This document shows, piece after piece, positions 7,417 through 13,645 of a DNA stretch of 13,645 nt. Origin of the DNA: Cellvibrionales bacterium (GTDB lineage Bacteria > Pseudomonadota > Gammaproteobacteria > Pseudomonadales > JAHEGP01); the NCBI GenBank assembly GCA_024645065.1, contig JAHEGP010000064.1, forward strand, positions 1-13,645. Reading direction: 5' to 3'. A program made the translations under genes and the position numbers. How positions within the stretch are numbered: the stretch's first letter is position 1; every line of letters begins with the position of its first letter. The notes under the pieces are model-generated. The model was given only the letters and a program-made list of their open reading frames with translations, made no database searches and had not been told where the DNA came from.

Positions 7417-7608
7417 ATCTATTACTCGCTCTATTTCATCGACCGAGGCGCTAGTGGGACTGGTGTCTGTGATAGGGGAGGATAGTGGCTCTGTGAGACT
7501 GCGAAAAGCATGGCATAAAGAAGCATAAAATAATGGGCACAGTAGTTGGGGCGCTAGGGACGTTTGGTTTCTGATTTTTTCAGGTCAGTAAATTAATGCA
7601 TTGGCGAA

Positions 7609-7629
7609 GCGATGTAAATGGAACATCGC
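7609..7629. other. Perfect 7-bp hairpin in tetR-DUF1329 spacer
   Basis: GCGATGT (7609-7615) pairs exactly with ACATCGC (7623-7629) around a seven-base loop (AAATGGA). No T-run follows on either strand. Confidence 0.4.
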
Positions 7630-7666
7630 ATGCAAACACTGCCCCAGGCGTTTGTCCAGCCCCGTC

Positions 7667-7688
7667 GCCGCTGCATCTTTGCAGCGGC
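7667..7688. other. Perfect 9-bp hairpin with tetraloop
   Basis: GCCGCTGCA (7667-7675) pairs exactly with TGCAGCGGC (7680-7688) around the four-base loop TCTT. The left arm recurs in degenerate form at 7727-7734 (GCCGCTGC). The position, 75 bases after the DUF1329 stop on the minus strand, suits a transcript 3'-end stabiliser or a factor-dependent terminator; the T-run of an intrinsic terminator is missing. Confidence 0.5.
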
Positions 7689-7762
7689 AGAGTTATGCAG
7701 CCAACGGTAATGCAACCGCCCCTCCCGCCGCTGCGTCCTTATACGGCCGTCGTTGTGCATCG

Positions 7763-9163
7763 TTAGCGCACGAAATATTGCAGTGACAGGGGACTAAAGT
7801 CGTTAGGGCTTATCAGGTTGCTGAACCGGGTCATGCCAAACTCATTGTCTAGGCCTTTGGCCAAGTAGCGCCCGGCCTTGAAGTCATAGAAAAACTCCAT
7901 CGTGTACCAGGGCACCGGCACCTCGTAGTAATTCATCATGTGGCCTTCCGCCGTACGCCAGAGCTTGCCGTCCTTGTCATAGCTGTCGGCAATGGCAATC
8001 TGCCAACTGTCTTCGTCGATGTAAAACACCCTGCGCGAGTAGGAATGCCCTCGTTTCTCGGGATCCATGTTGCGTCTGTTTTGCGTGGCTGACCGCACCG
8101 TCCCCTCTACCACCCAGACGCGGTGCAGCTCGTAGCGCAGCAACTCCGGATTGGCATGTTGCTGTTGCAGTATATCGTCGTTTCCAAGGCCATCGGTCTC
8201 GAGTCGATAAGCATTGTACGGGATGTAGAGCTCGCGTTTACCCAGCAGTTTCCAGTCGAACAGGGCCGGCGACCCATTGAACATGTCGTTCTCATCCTGC
8301 AAGCGCAAGCCGTCTGACTGGGGTGCAGGCGAATCGAAGCCCCTCAAGGGAGCTCGCAGCACCCGTCGCAAATTGGGGTTATAAACCCAGCTTTGGCGCT
8401 GGGCCGCCACATAGTTATGGGTATCCAGGAGCAGCTGTCCGAAGCCAGCCTCGGAGCCGGGAGCGAGGATTTTTTGCATGAAACCCATATCAGTGTAAGG
8501 GTGCGTCTTCGAGAAGCTGGAAGCCTGCGGGCGACCATAGGGCGATGCGAACTCCTCCTGCAAGAGTATCACGCGATAGTTGCCTTTTCGGGTCACGGCT
8601 GCCTGGCCGCCGATACGACTGACTCGAATCCCACGCCAGCGCATGATATGGTTCCAGAGCACTTCGACGCCCTCGCGGGGAATCGGAAACGGTGATGCGA
8701 TAGCAGCGTTTGTCACGCCACCCAGCCCCGTCTTGAGCAGTGTGGCGGTACCTGCATTGGCTTTTATGCCCTCGTAAACGAAGTCTGGATAAGAGGCGGA
8801 GCGGCGGCTGCGGTAGACATTGAGGTACCAGCTTTGGGGGAACCGTTGCAGCAGCTCCCGCTGGCCCGCGCTCAACTTATCGGCGTATTGTTCGGCGTTA
8901 TCGGCGTTGATGGTAAAAAGGATGGGGTCCCCGGCATAGGGGTCTGTGTGGCGCTCCCCCGGGTTATAATCGGCGGGTGCTTGCTTGATGCCCCCTGTCC
9001 AGGCAGGAATGCTCCCATCGGCATTGCCGGCGCGCTCAGCGCCAACGGGCGTGAATGCCGGGCTATCGAGCACGTCGGTTGCGCCTGCCGCAGCGTCAAT
9101 CATAGGATTGGCCGTGAGAAGCATTGCCGAGACCATCAATGTGAGGATTTTGCTCCTGATCAT
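7763..9163 (-). CDS. DUF1329 domain-containing exported protein
   Basis: 466-aa member of the DUF1329 family, which is predicted to have a LolA/LolB-like fold and usually sits next to DUF1302 genes. An N-terminal signal peptide (about 1-28, hydrophobic core ILTLMVSAMLL, Ala-rich end) points to the periplasm or outer membrane; there is no lipobox Cys. The family signature GAERAGNADGSIPAWTGG is at 41-58, followed by PGERHTDPYAGDPILFTI, and a C-terminal part with RVFYIDEDSWQIAIADSYD. ATG 9163 is preferred over the in-frame TTG 9181: GAGGAA sits just before the ATG and the signal peptide begins MIRSK. It starts 20 bases after the DUF1302 stop, so the two are almost certainly one operon. Likely role: carrying a hydrophobic substrate between envelope layers with the DUF1302 barrel; the substrate is unknown. 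Confidence 0.93.
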   Translation of the reverse strand: MIRSKILTLMVSAMLLTANPMIDAAAGATDVLDSPAFTPVGAERAGNADGSIPAWTGGIKQAPADYNPGERHTDPYAGDPILFTINADNAEQYADKLSAGQRELLQRFPQSWYLNVYRSRRSASYPDFVYEGIKANAGTATLLKTGLGGVTNAAIASPFPIPREGVEVLWNHIMRWRGIRVSRIGGQAAVTRKGNYRVILLQEEFASPYGRPQASSFSKTHPYTDMGFMQKILAPGSEAGFGQLLLDTHNYVAAQRQSWVYNPNLRRVLRAPLRGFDSPAPQSDGLRLQDENDMFNGSPALFDWKLLGKRELYIPYNAYRLETDGLGNDDILQQQHANPELLRYELHRVWVVEGTVRSATQNRRNMDPEKRGHSYSRRVFYIDEDSWQIAIADSYDKDGKLWRTAEGHMMNYYEVPVPWYTMEFFYDFKAGRYLAKGLDNEFGMTRFSNLISPNDFSPLSLQYFVR

Positions 9164-9183
9164 GTTCCTCTTCCCTCGCAACC

Positions 9184-11073
9184 CTAGAAAAAATAACGGA
9201 TGTTGAAATTGATAAAGTCGCGGTCCTGTTTCAGGTTGTACTCTCCGCCGCCCTGGAACAGGGTATAGCTGATGTCCGCGCGCAGTCGCTGTATGTACCG
9301 AGCTTCAAGTCCCATGGTGAAGGACTTATAACCTTCGCGAAAGCTGCCGGCGCCGGAGGGGCTGTTGCCGCTGACATCGTGGGTAAAAATAACGCGCGGT
9401 GACAAACCTACCGAGCCGAATACGTTGTTGTAGGTCAGGTTGGCTGCCAACCGGTAGCCCCAGGAATTGGCATCCGCAAATATGCTTTCCGGTTCTATCT
9501 GCGGCACGGTAAGTCCCGGCGCGATCAACAGCAACTCGTCGGCGTCGGGAAAATCCCAGATGTGCACCCAGCCAATTTCAGCGGTAAGTGCCGATTGTGC
9601 CGCACCGAGCCGTGGTCCAAAAATCTGGGTGGCGCCCAGAGAGACAAATGTCTTGTCCAGCTTTTCAGTGAAGCTTACTCTTTTGTTGGCATACTCCGTT
9701 GCAATTTCCTCCGCCGTGATTTGGTCCAGGTCGACCGGGGGGAAGGGCGCCGAAGGGACCGATCCAGGCAATGCCTGGTCCAGCCGCTGGTTGATGACGA
9801 CCGGCATTGGATAGTCGAAATGGTGGCCCAATTCTGCGAAGAACGCGGTGCCCGTCCTGAGGCTGGTGGTATTCATGGTCAAACCCACCATGCGGATGTC
9901 TTCGGTATATTCAGTCAGGTAACGGGTATTGGTGAGGTACTCATTGAACTGGATGCGCTGGGCTGCGGTATCGGCAGCTTCCGGTGCAATGCCCGCACTT
10001 TGCAACTCGGCACTTTTTGCGGCGATACCCTGTAAGGAATAATCGAGATAAGTCTGGGTCGAAGGGGTTATTGCCACTATCGCGGGTACCTTGCTGTGGT
10101 AATTCGCGAACAGTAGATGAAAAGAGGAATCGTTTAGCTTGGGTGCCAGCATTCGCAGGCTGATACCGTATTGACCCTGGTCGCTGGGTCGATCACTACT
10201 GATGCGTGGAACCTGGTACCAGTTGGGTACGAATCCTACCGTGCCGGCAGGTAGTCCCAATGCGGCGTCCACATTGGTTCCCTGGTCAGGGAAGGGGCCG
10301 GATTGGGCAAAAGTCGAGCCGGGTGTAACGACATCAGATGTCGATAAATAGGTGCCCTTGGCAGACAATATGGATTCATTCCACTCGTATTGGTAGTAGC
10401 CCTCTATGGCAAAGTCGGGACTCAATTGAAGGGAACCCCATAACATTCCCACAGGGAGTCGCAGGTCCTTGAGCTGGCCGGTGGGCTGCTCAAATAGCGG
10501 CAAGTTGAAAGGATTGGCGACGTTGGCGCTGTCGGCTGGAAAAAAGCGGCTTTCGCCCCAGCCGATGACCTGTCGACCAAGGCGAAGTTGCAGAGGCATC
10601 CCCTTGGGATCAAATCTCGCAGAAAGATAGGCATCGAGCACTTGGGCGTCACTGCCAACCTGATCCAGCGCCTCGGAACTCAATTCGGTGCGCGCGCGAT
10701 CGCGTCGTTCGTTTTCATAGTCGTAGAAGGCGTAGGCGCGAACAAAAGCGCCGAAGTTGCCCCACACCAGTGTTACTTCGCCATCGGCCTTGACCATATT
10801 GGATACCGGGGAACCGACATCATAGTTGAGGTTGCCGTCGTCAATATTTCCATTCCCGTTGCTGCGAGTGCCACCATTGCCAGGACTCACCAGATCGGTG
10901 TCACGGTCCTGCACTCGCCAGCGGACACCATAGGCCACTTCAAAATCCGTCAGTATACCAAGGGGCTCTCCCAGCACGTCGGTGCGGAATGCCAGCGCTG
11001 ACACGCTGTTGTTGCAGAAGGAAAGAATCAAGCCCAGAGCCGTATACGACAGGGTGCTGAATTTCGGTGTCAC
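9184..11073 (-). CDS. DUF1302 family predicted outer-membrane barrel protein
   Basis: 629-aa member of the DUF1302 family. A signal peptide (about 1-28, LILSFCNNSVSALA) is followed by a long beta-rich body. Family landmarks include FEVAYGVRWRVQDRD (44-58), a Gly/Asn-rich stretch with NGNIDDGNLNYD, and RLGRQVIGWGESRFFPA (164-180) followed by NPFNLP. Repeated alternating strands and a C-terminus ending NFNIRYFF, with a final Phe, fit an outer-membrane beta-barrel recognised by the BAM machinery. The start is GTG 11073 with AGGGGGAG just upstream. It is the promoter-proximal gene of a two-gene unit with DUF1329. In the family, such pairs often accompany HAE-3 RND transporters; none is adjacent here. 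A channel for hydrophobic compounds is an inference. Confidence 0.93.
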   Translation of the reverse strand: MTPKFSTLSYTALGLILSFCNNSVSALAFRTDVLGEPLGILTDFEVAYGVRWRVQDRDTDLVSPGNGGTRSNGNGNIDDGNLNYDVGSPVSNMVKADGEVTLVWGNFGAFVRAYAFYDYENERRDRARTELSSEALDQVGSDAQVLDAYLSARFDPKGMPLQLRLGRQVIGWGESRFFPADSANVANPFNLPLFEQPTGQLKDLRLPVGMLWGSLQLSPDFAIEGYYQYEWNESILSAKGTYLSTSDVVTPGSTFAQSGPFPDQGTNVDAALGLPAGTVGFVPNWYQVPRISSDRPSDQGQYGISLRMLAPKLNDSSFHLLFANYHSKVPAIVAITPSTQTYLDYSLQGIAAKSAELQSAGIAPEAADTAAQRIQFNEYLTNTRYLTEYTEDIRMVGLTMNTTSLRTGTAFFAELGHHFDYPMPVVINQRLDQALPGSVPSAPFPPVDLDQITAEEIATEYANKRVSFTEKLDKTFVSLGATQIFGPRLGAAQSALTAEIGWVHIWDFPDADELLLIAPGLTVPQIEPESIFADANSWGYRLAANLTYNNVFGSVGLSPRVIFTHDVSGNSPSGAGSFREGYKSFTMGLEARYIQRLRADISYTLFQGGGEYNLKQDRDFINFNIRYFF

Positions 11074-11126
11074 GGCACTCCCCCTTATTTTTATCGGAAC
11101 CCGAAAACCGCTGTTATTTTTAAGTC

Positions 11127-11167
11127 AGAGTAACTGATTTGGGCTTGGGTGTTAACACAATTTAACA
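11127..11167 (-). promoter_or_regulatory. Candidate DUF1302 promoter with overlapping operator palindrome
   Basis: On the minus strand TTAACA (11155-11150, five of six matches to the -35 consensus) is followed by a 17-base spacer and TACTCT (11132-11127, three of six), 53 bases before the GTG start. The -35 box is one half of a perfect inverted repeat TGTTAA-N6-TTAACA (11150-11167), and a 10-bp palindrome GTGTTAACAC (11149-11158) overlaps it. A repressor bound there would block RNA polymerase. Promoter strength and the bound protein are inferred. Confidence 0.4.
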
Positions 11168-11223
11168 TGGCGAGCCAAAAAGGCCCGGTTGCGCTCAGCT
11201 CGGAGTAGGTGCAGCGCCCCCTT

Positions 11224-11247
11224 CAAGTGCGGCTGCAAGTGCGGCTG
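11224..11247. repeat. 12-bp tandem duplication
   Basis: Two exact adjacent copies of CAAGTGCGGCTG, followed by CAA that merges into the A-run of the adjacent terminator. It lies on the far side of the T-tract of the DUF937 terminator, in non-coding DNA. Confidence 0.8.
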
Positions 11248-11248
11248 C

Positions 11249-11278
11249 AAAAAAAAAGGGCGCGAAAGAATCGCGCCC
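11249..11278 (-). terminator. Intrinsic terminator of the DUF937 gene
   Basis: On the minus strand GGGCGCGA (11278-11271) and TCGCGCCC (11265-11258) form a perfect 8-bp GC-rich stem with a five-base loop, followed by nine T (nine A at 11249-11257 on the plus strand). It begins 22 bases after the DUF937 stop codon. This is the clearest regulatory structure in the window. Confidence 0.92.
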
Positions 11279-11300
11279 CTGGGGTACTACATGAGCAGTT

Positions 11301-12329
11301 CTAACCGGCGATAGTGCCCAGTTTTTGCATAATGGAATCGACCGTGGAGCCAATGACATTGCTGACGCCGGGTATCGCTGCCGCACTCGAAGCGGCATTG
11401 CGCAGATCTGGCATCAGCCGGCTGACGGTGTCGACCAACATTTTACTTTGGGCCGCGCTCAGCCCCGATGCAGAGCTCACGATTTGGCCAAGCATCTGGT
11501 CGATGCTCTGCAGTTGGGGCAATGCCTGTTGTGCCGACTCCACGCTATTGATAGAGGACAGCGCATCAACGGTGCGACCCAGCAATGGTCCAAGCTCGCT
11601 TATCGCTGAAGTCACCGCTGGCCCGGCCGCGGTGCGGGTGGGTTCAGGGCTGGGCTTGAGGAAGAACTGATAGGCCAGCCAGCCCAGTATCAACAGTGCA
11701 AGCAAGGGTAGCAGGCGTTTCAGGATCGAGGGGCTTTCCGGGGCAGTGGCTTGCTGTCGCACCGGCGCGGCGGGTGCCGGGCGCGCAGCGGGTTGTGGGT
11801 CGGGCTGGTCCAAAAACGATAGCCCGGCGGGAACCGCTTTGTTTATGGCATCCTTTTGCCCGAGTAAACCGCTGATCAGGCCACTGACCCCCACACCATC
11901 CTCTTTGCTTTTCTTCTTCAGCATGCTCATGACCATGGGCGTTGCAACACCCAGCAGTGCCTTGCTGGCGCCTTCACCCAGGCCGCTGAATTTGGACAGG
12001 GTAGATGCGAGGAAGCCGAGTTTGTTGGCACCGAACAGCGAGCCGAGCATTTTGGTGCCCGTGGAGATCAGCGAGCTGCTGCCGCCCCCGCCCAGCACAC
12101 TGGCGAAGTTGCCGATCAGGCCATCATCGGCTGCTTCCAGCTGTTGCTCGAAGGCTCGTTTGCCCTCTGGCTTGGAGAGACCCCCTACCAGGCCGCTGAG
12201 AAGCGCGGGGCCCGCACCGGCCAATGCCTTGCTGACAAGGCTGCTGTTTTCGCCCAGTAAACCCGAAATTGCATCGATGTTAGACGGGGTGATTTGATCC
12301 TTGAACATATCGATAACATTGAAAGACAT
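11301..12329 (-). CDS. DUF937 domain-containing membrane-anchored protein
   Basis: 342-aa protein of unknown function. Residues 1-165 form a DUF937-like domain with Gly/Leu/Ser-rich helical repeats (for example SSLVSKALAGAGPALLSGLV at 30-49 and ASKALLGVATPMVMSMLKKK at 121-140), which look internally duplicated. A Pro/Ala linker (about 175-200) leads to one membrane helix (about 203-224, LKRLLPLLALLILGWLAYQF). The remaining about 118 residues (225-342) are Ser/Ala-rich helices that should lie in the periplasm. Many DUF937 proteins with a similar layout end in an OmpA-like domain; I do not see one here. ATG 12329 is chosen over the frame's earlier ATG because GGAGGGT lies six bases before it. 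It is monocistronic, closed by a strong terminator, and divergent from the rhomboid gene. Confidence 0.85.
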   Translation of the reverse strand: MSFNVIDMFKDQITPSNIDAISGLLGENSSLVSKALAGAGPALLSGLVGGLSKPEGKRAFEQQLEAADDGLIGNFASVLGGGGSSSLISTGTKMLGSLFGANKLGFLASTLSKFSGLGEGASKALLGVATPMVMSMLKKKSKEDGVGVSGLISGLLGQKDAINKAVPAGLSFLDQPDPQPAARPAPAAPVRQQATAPESPSILKRLLPLLALLILGWLAYQFFLKPSPEPTRTAAGPAVTSAISELGPLLGRTVDALSSINSVESAQQALPQLQSIDQMLGQIVSSASGLSAAQSKMLVDTVSRLMPDLRNAASSAAAIPGVSNVIGSTVDSIMQKLGTIAG

Positions 12330-12648
12330 TCTGGTACCCTCCATAGGCATTGTGTCTTGTTTTTTTGCAGCGCCTGCGAGAAGGTCGCCGTCGGCCTACT
12401 CTGCCATGCAGAATAAGGCTGTCAAGTGCTTAATTAAAGTGAAAGCTGATAGCGATCACCGGTCCTGCCGGCAATCGGCGTGACTTGCGCTTGCGCCGGG
12501 CATAACCATTGCGGGGCTTTATCGTTAACCGCCGAATATCAGGGGGCGATTTTTCGCGTTGTCAGGCCGGGTTCAGTCCATCAGGACGTGGACTTTTTGC
12601 CGGCAGGATTTTATTCTGCGGCGATACTCAACCAATGGAATGCTGCTG
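12330..12648. other. Divergent promoter region between DUF937 and rhomboid genes
   Basis: No convincing gene in these 319 bases. A perfect TTGACA lies on the minus strand (12425-12420) pointing at DUF937, but the hexamer 17 bases on (AGAGTA) is a poor -10, so the promoter is tentative. TTAATTAA (12430-12437) is an 8-bp palindrome. The palindrome TGCCGGCA occurs twice (12466-12473 and 12599-12606). GTCCA and TGGAC near 12577-12594 form a short hairpin in the rhomboid leader. A GTG-started 62-codon frame (12480-12668) overlapping the rhomboid start looks like chance. Confidence 0.45.
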
Positions 12649-13425
12649 ATGTTCCCGTTACGCGATGACAACCCGACCTTCCTGACGCCCTACGTCACCT
12701 ACACCATCATTGCGCTGAATACACTGGCGTGGATCCTGATCCAGGGGATGGGCACCGAGCCGACCCTGTCCAGTTCCATATGCCTGATGGGCTTGACCCC
12801 CGGAGAATTGCTCAACACCCTGCCAGCGGGTACCGAGCTGCAGGTAGGCCCGCAAACCTTTTGTCAGATGACAGACTCCCGCAGCGCCTACACTCTGGTG
12901 ACGGCAATGTTCATGCATGGAAGCTGGATGCATATCATCGGCAACATGTGGTTTCTCTGGGTTTTCGGTAACAATGTCGAGGATTCGATGGGCCATGTCC
13001 GCTTTGCCATTTTTTACCTGCTTTGCGGTTTCGCCGCTGCGGCGTGCCAGATCATCGCAGACCCGGATTCCGGTATTCCGATGGTGGGCGCTTCGGGGGC
13101 TATCGGCGGGGTGATGGGCGCCTATATCGTCCTCTACCCCCGGGTACATGTTCATATGCTGCTGTTCCTCGGTTTCTTCGTGACGACTTTTGCGGTGCCG
13201 GCGGTATTTATGCTGGGGTATTGGTTCGTGATGCAGATCGTCGGCGGCTTTGGCTCGATTGGCAGCACCGAGGGTGGTACCGCGTTCTGGGCACATGTCG
13301 GCGGGTTTGCAGCGGGGGCTGCGCTGATTTACCTGTTCAAGGTGCCGGAGATGGTCAATCGTCATCCCTACCATGGCATTCACCAGCCCGAGGCGCCGAC
13401 TCGATCCTGGAAGCGATTACGCTAG
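12649..13425 (+). CDS. Rhomboid family intramembrane serine protease
   Basis: Inner-membrane protease that cuts transmembrane segments of other proteins; about six membrane helices in 258 aa. The catalytic Ser149 lies in GASGAIGG (147-154) and the catalytic His216 in AHVGGFAAGA (215-224), forming the rhomboid dyad. The HGSWMHIIGNMWFLWVFGNNVED segment (90-112) supplies His90, His95 and Asn99 of the helix-2 signature. The N-terminus MFPLRDDNPT matches the usual start of this bacterial subfamily, so ATG 12649 is preferred over ATG 12640 and over the longer frame from 12559. The ribosome site is weak. The loop between helices 1 and 2 is long (about 33-80) and holds two Cys (45 and 72) that could form a periplasmic disulfide. 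It is divergent from the DUF937 gene. Substrates are unknown. Confidence 0.94.
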   Translation: MFPLRDDNPTFLTPYVTYTIIALNTLAWILIQGMGTEPTLSSSICLMGLTPGELLNTLPAGTELQVGPQTFCQMTDSRSAYTLVTAMFMHGSWMHIIGNMWFLWVFGNNVEDSMGHVRFAIFYLLCGFAAAACQIIADPDSGIPMVGASGAIGGVMGAYIVLYPRVHVHMLLFLGFFVTTFAVPAVFMLGYWFVMQIVGGFGSIGSTEGGTAFWAHVGGFAAGAALIYLFKVPEMVNRHPYHGIHQPEAPTRSWKRLR

Positions 13426-13438
13426 AGAGCAATCGCTG

Positions 13439-13457
13439 CTGGCGCCCAAGTCGCCAG
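13439..13457 (+). other. Hairpin after the rhomboid gene
   Basis: CTGGCG (13439-13444) pairs with CGCCAG (13452-13457) around a seven-base loop, 13 bases after the rhomboid stop. There is no following T-run, so it is at most a weak or factor-dependent terminator. Confidence 0.3.
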
Positions 13458-13542
13458 AGTCAGCTTAAAGATACGGCGTTACTCCCACGGGGAAAGGAGT
13501 TACCAGACGCCAGCGTCGTTTTCCTGCCTGCTATTTGCTGGA

Positions 13543-13645
13543 TCAGCCGTGCTTTGCCGTCCCGGCCTTCATCTGCGCCATCAGGTCGCAGAAGTGGATG
13601 TGGCAGGGCTCGTCTACCTTGAGAATCCGCCGTTGTCAAAGACGG
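13543..13645 (-). pseudogene. Possible frameshifted 3' end of an unrecognised gene (partial)
   Basis: On the minus strand one frame reads RRILKVDEPCHIHFCDLMAQ then MKAGTAKHG and stops at TGA (13545-13543). The residues look like genuine protein, but this frame has a TGA only a few bases from the window edge. A neighbouring frame reads VFDNGGFSR before a TAG. Joining the two at GGCGG gives VFDNGRILKVDEPC, which suggests a one-base frameshift (real or a sequencing error). Only about 30 codons are visible and no family is recognised. It could be chance. Confidence 0.3.

Larger units (their letters stand above)
7417..7762. other. 346-base non-coding spacer rich in hairpins and TGCA
   Basis: No convincing gene. 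It holds the tetR leader (right next to 7417) and the 3' region of the DUF1329 transcript. Two perfect hairpins lie at 7609-7629 and 7667-7688. The tetranucleotide TGCA occurs seven times between 7597 and 7759. Near tetR the words TAGTGG and TCTGTGA each occur twice (7452-7457 with 7466-7472; 7483-7488 with 7490-7496), a possible regulator-binding repeat. Neither hairpin is followed by a T-run on either strand. Confidence 0.5.

Noticed and set aside
7571..7584. CTGATTTTTTCAG as an intrinsic terminator
   Set aside because: The stem is only four base pairs and the T-run is in the loop rather than after the stem.
12559..12648. 30-residue N-terminal extension of the rhomboid protease
   Set aside because: The extension is Arg/Cys-rich and unlike the family, while MFPLRDDNPT at 12649 is the usual N-terminus of this subfamily.
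12480..12668. GTG-started 62-codon plus-strand frame with a Cys/His-rich start
   Set aside because: No ribosome site, overlaps the rhomboid start in another frame, and most of the Cys and His residues sit in the first dozen codons; more likely chance.
12658..13383. 241-codon minus-strand frame opposite the rhomboid gene
   Set aside because: Antisense shadow of a gene with an intact catalytic Ser/His dyad; no family features of its own.

Overview
The window looks like chromosomal DNA of a Gram-negative gammaproteobacterium of moderately high GC. The evidence is an Hsp33 close to the enterobacterial form in length and motifs, an AcrA/AcrB-type tripartite efflux pair, a DUF1302/DUF1329 envelope pair (common in Pseudomonadales, Cellvibrionales and Halieaceae-like marine bacteria) and an outer-membrane barrel ending in Phe. 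The lineage is inferred from gene content only. I see no rRNA, tRNA, CRISPR array, transposase or phage gene.

Left part (1-2210): the right arm of a terminator from an upstream gene, a small unrecognised plus-strand ORF (209-418), then two minus-strand genes: hslO (Hsp33 redox chaperone, 467-1354) and an unrecognised 111-residue protein (1475-1810). A 21-bp tandem duplication lies just upstream of the latter. The rest of 1814-2210 is non-coding leader for the next operon.

Middle (2211-6517): a plus-strand efflux operon made of a periplasmic adaptor (TTG start), a 28-codon linking ORF that ends one base before the next gene, and a 1043-residue RND pump. No TolC-like outer-membrane factor is adjacent. 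A nested inverted repeat (6572-6642) separates the pump from convergent minus-strand genes.

Right-middle (6718-11073), minus strand: DUF1302 (predicted outer-membrane barrel), then DUF1329 (exported, LolB-like family) 20 bases downstream, then after a 346-base gap rich in TGCA and hairpins a TetR-type regulator. A promoter-like element overlapping a perfect TGTTAA-N6-TTAACA inverted repeat lies before DUF1302. DUF1302/DUF1329 genes are usually found with HAE-3 type RND transporters; here the nearest RND is the unrelated AcrB-type pump on the opposite strand.

Right end (11249-13645): a clear intrinsic terminator ends a minus-strand DUF937 membrane-anchored protein. A rhomboid intramembrane protease is divergent from it. 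The last ~100 bases carry a minus-strand reading frame that seems to be the frameshifted 3' end of another gene.

The most unusual items are the linking ORF in the efflux operon, the operator-like palindrome before DUF1302, the orphan DUF1302/DUF1329 pair with TetR, and the hairpin/TGCA-rich spacer. I found no clearly new defence or mobile system.
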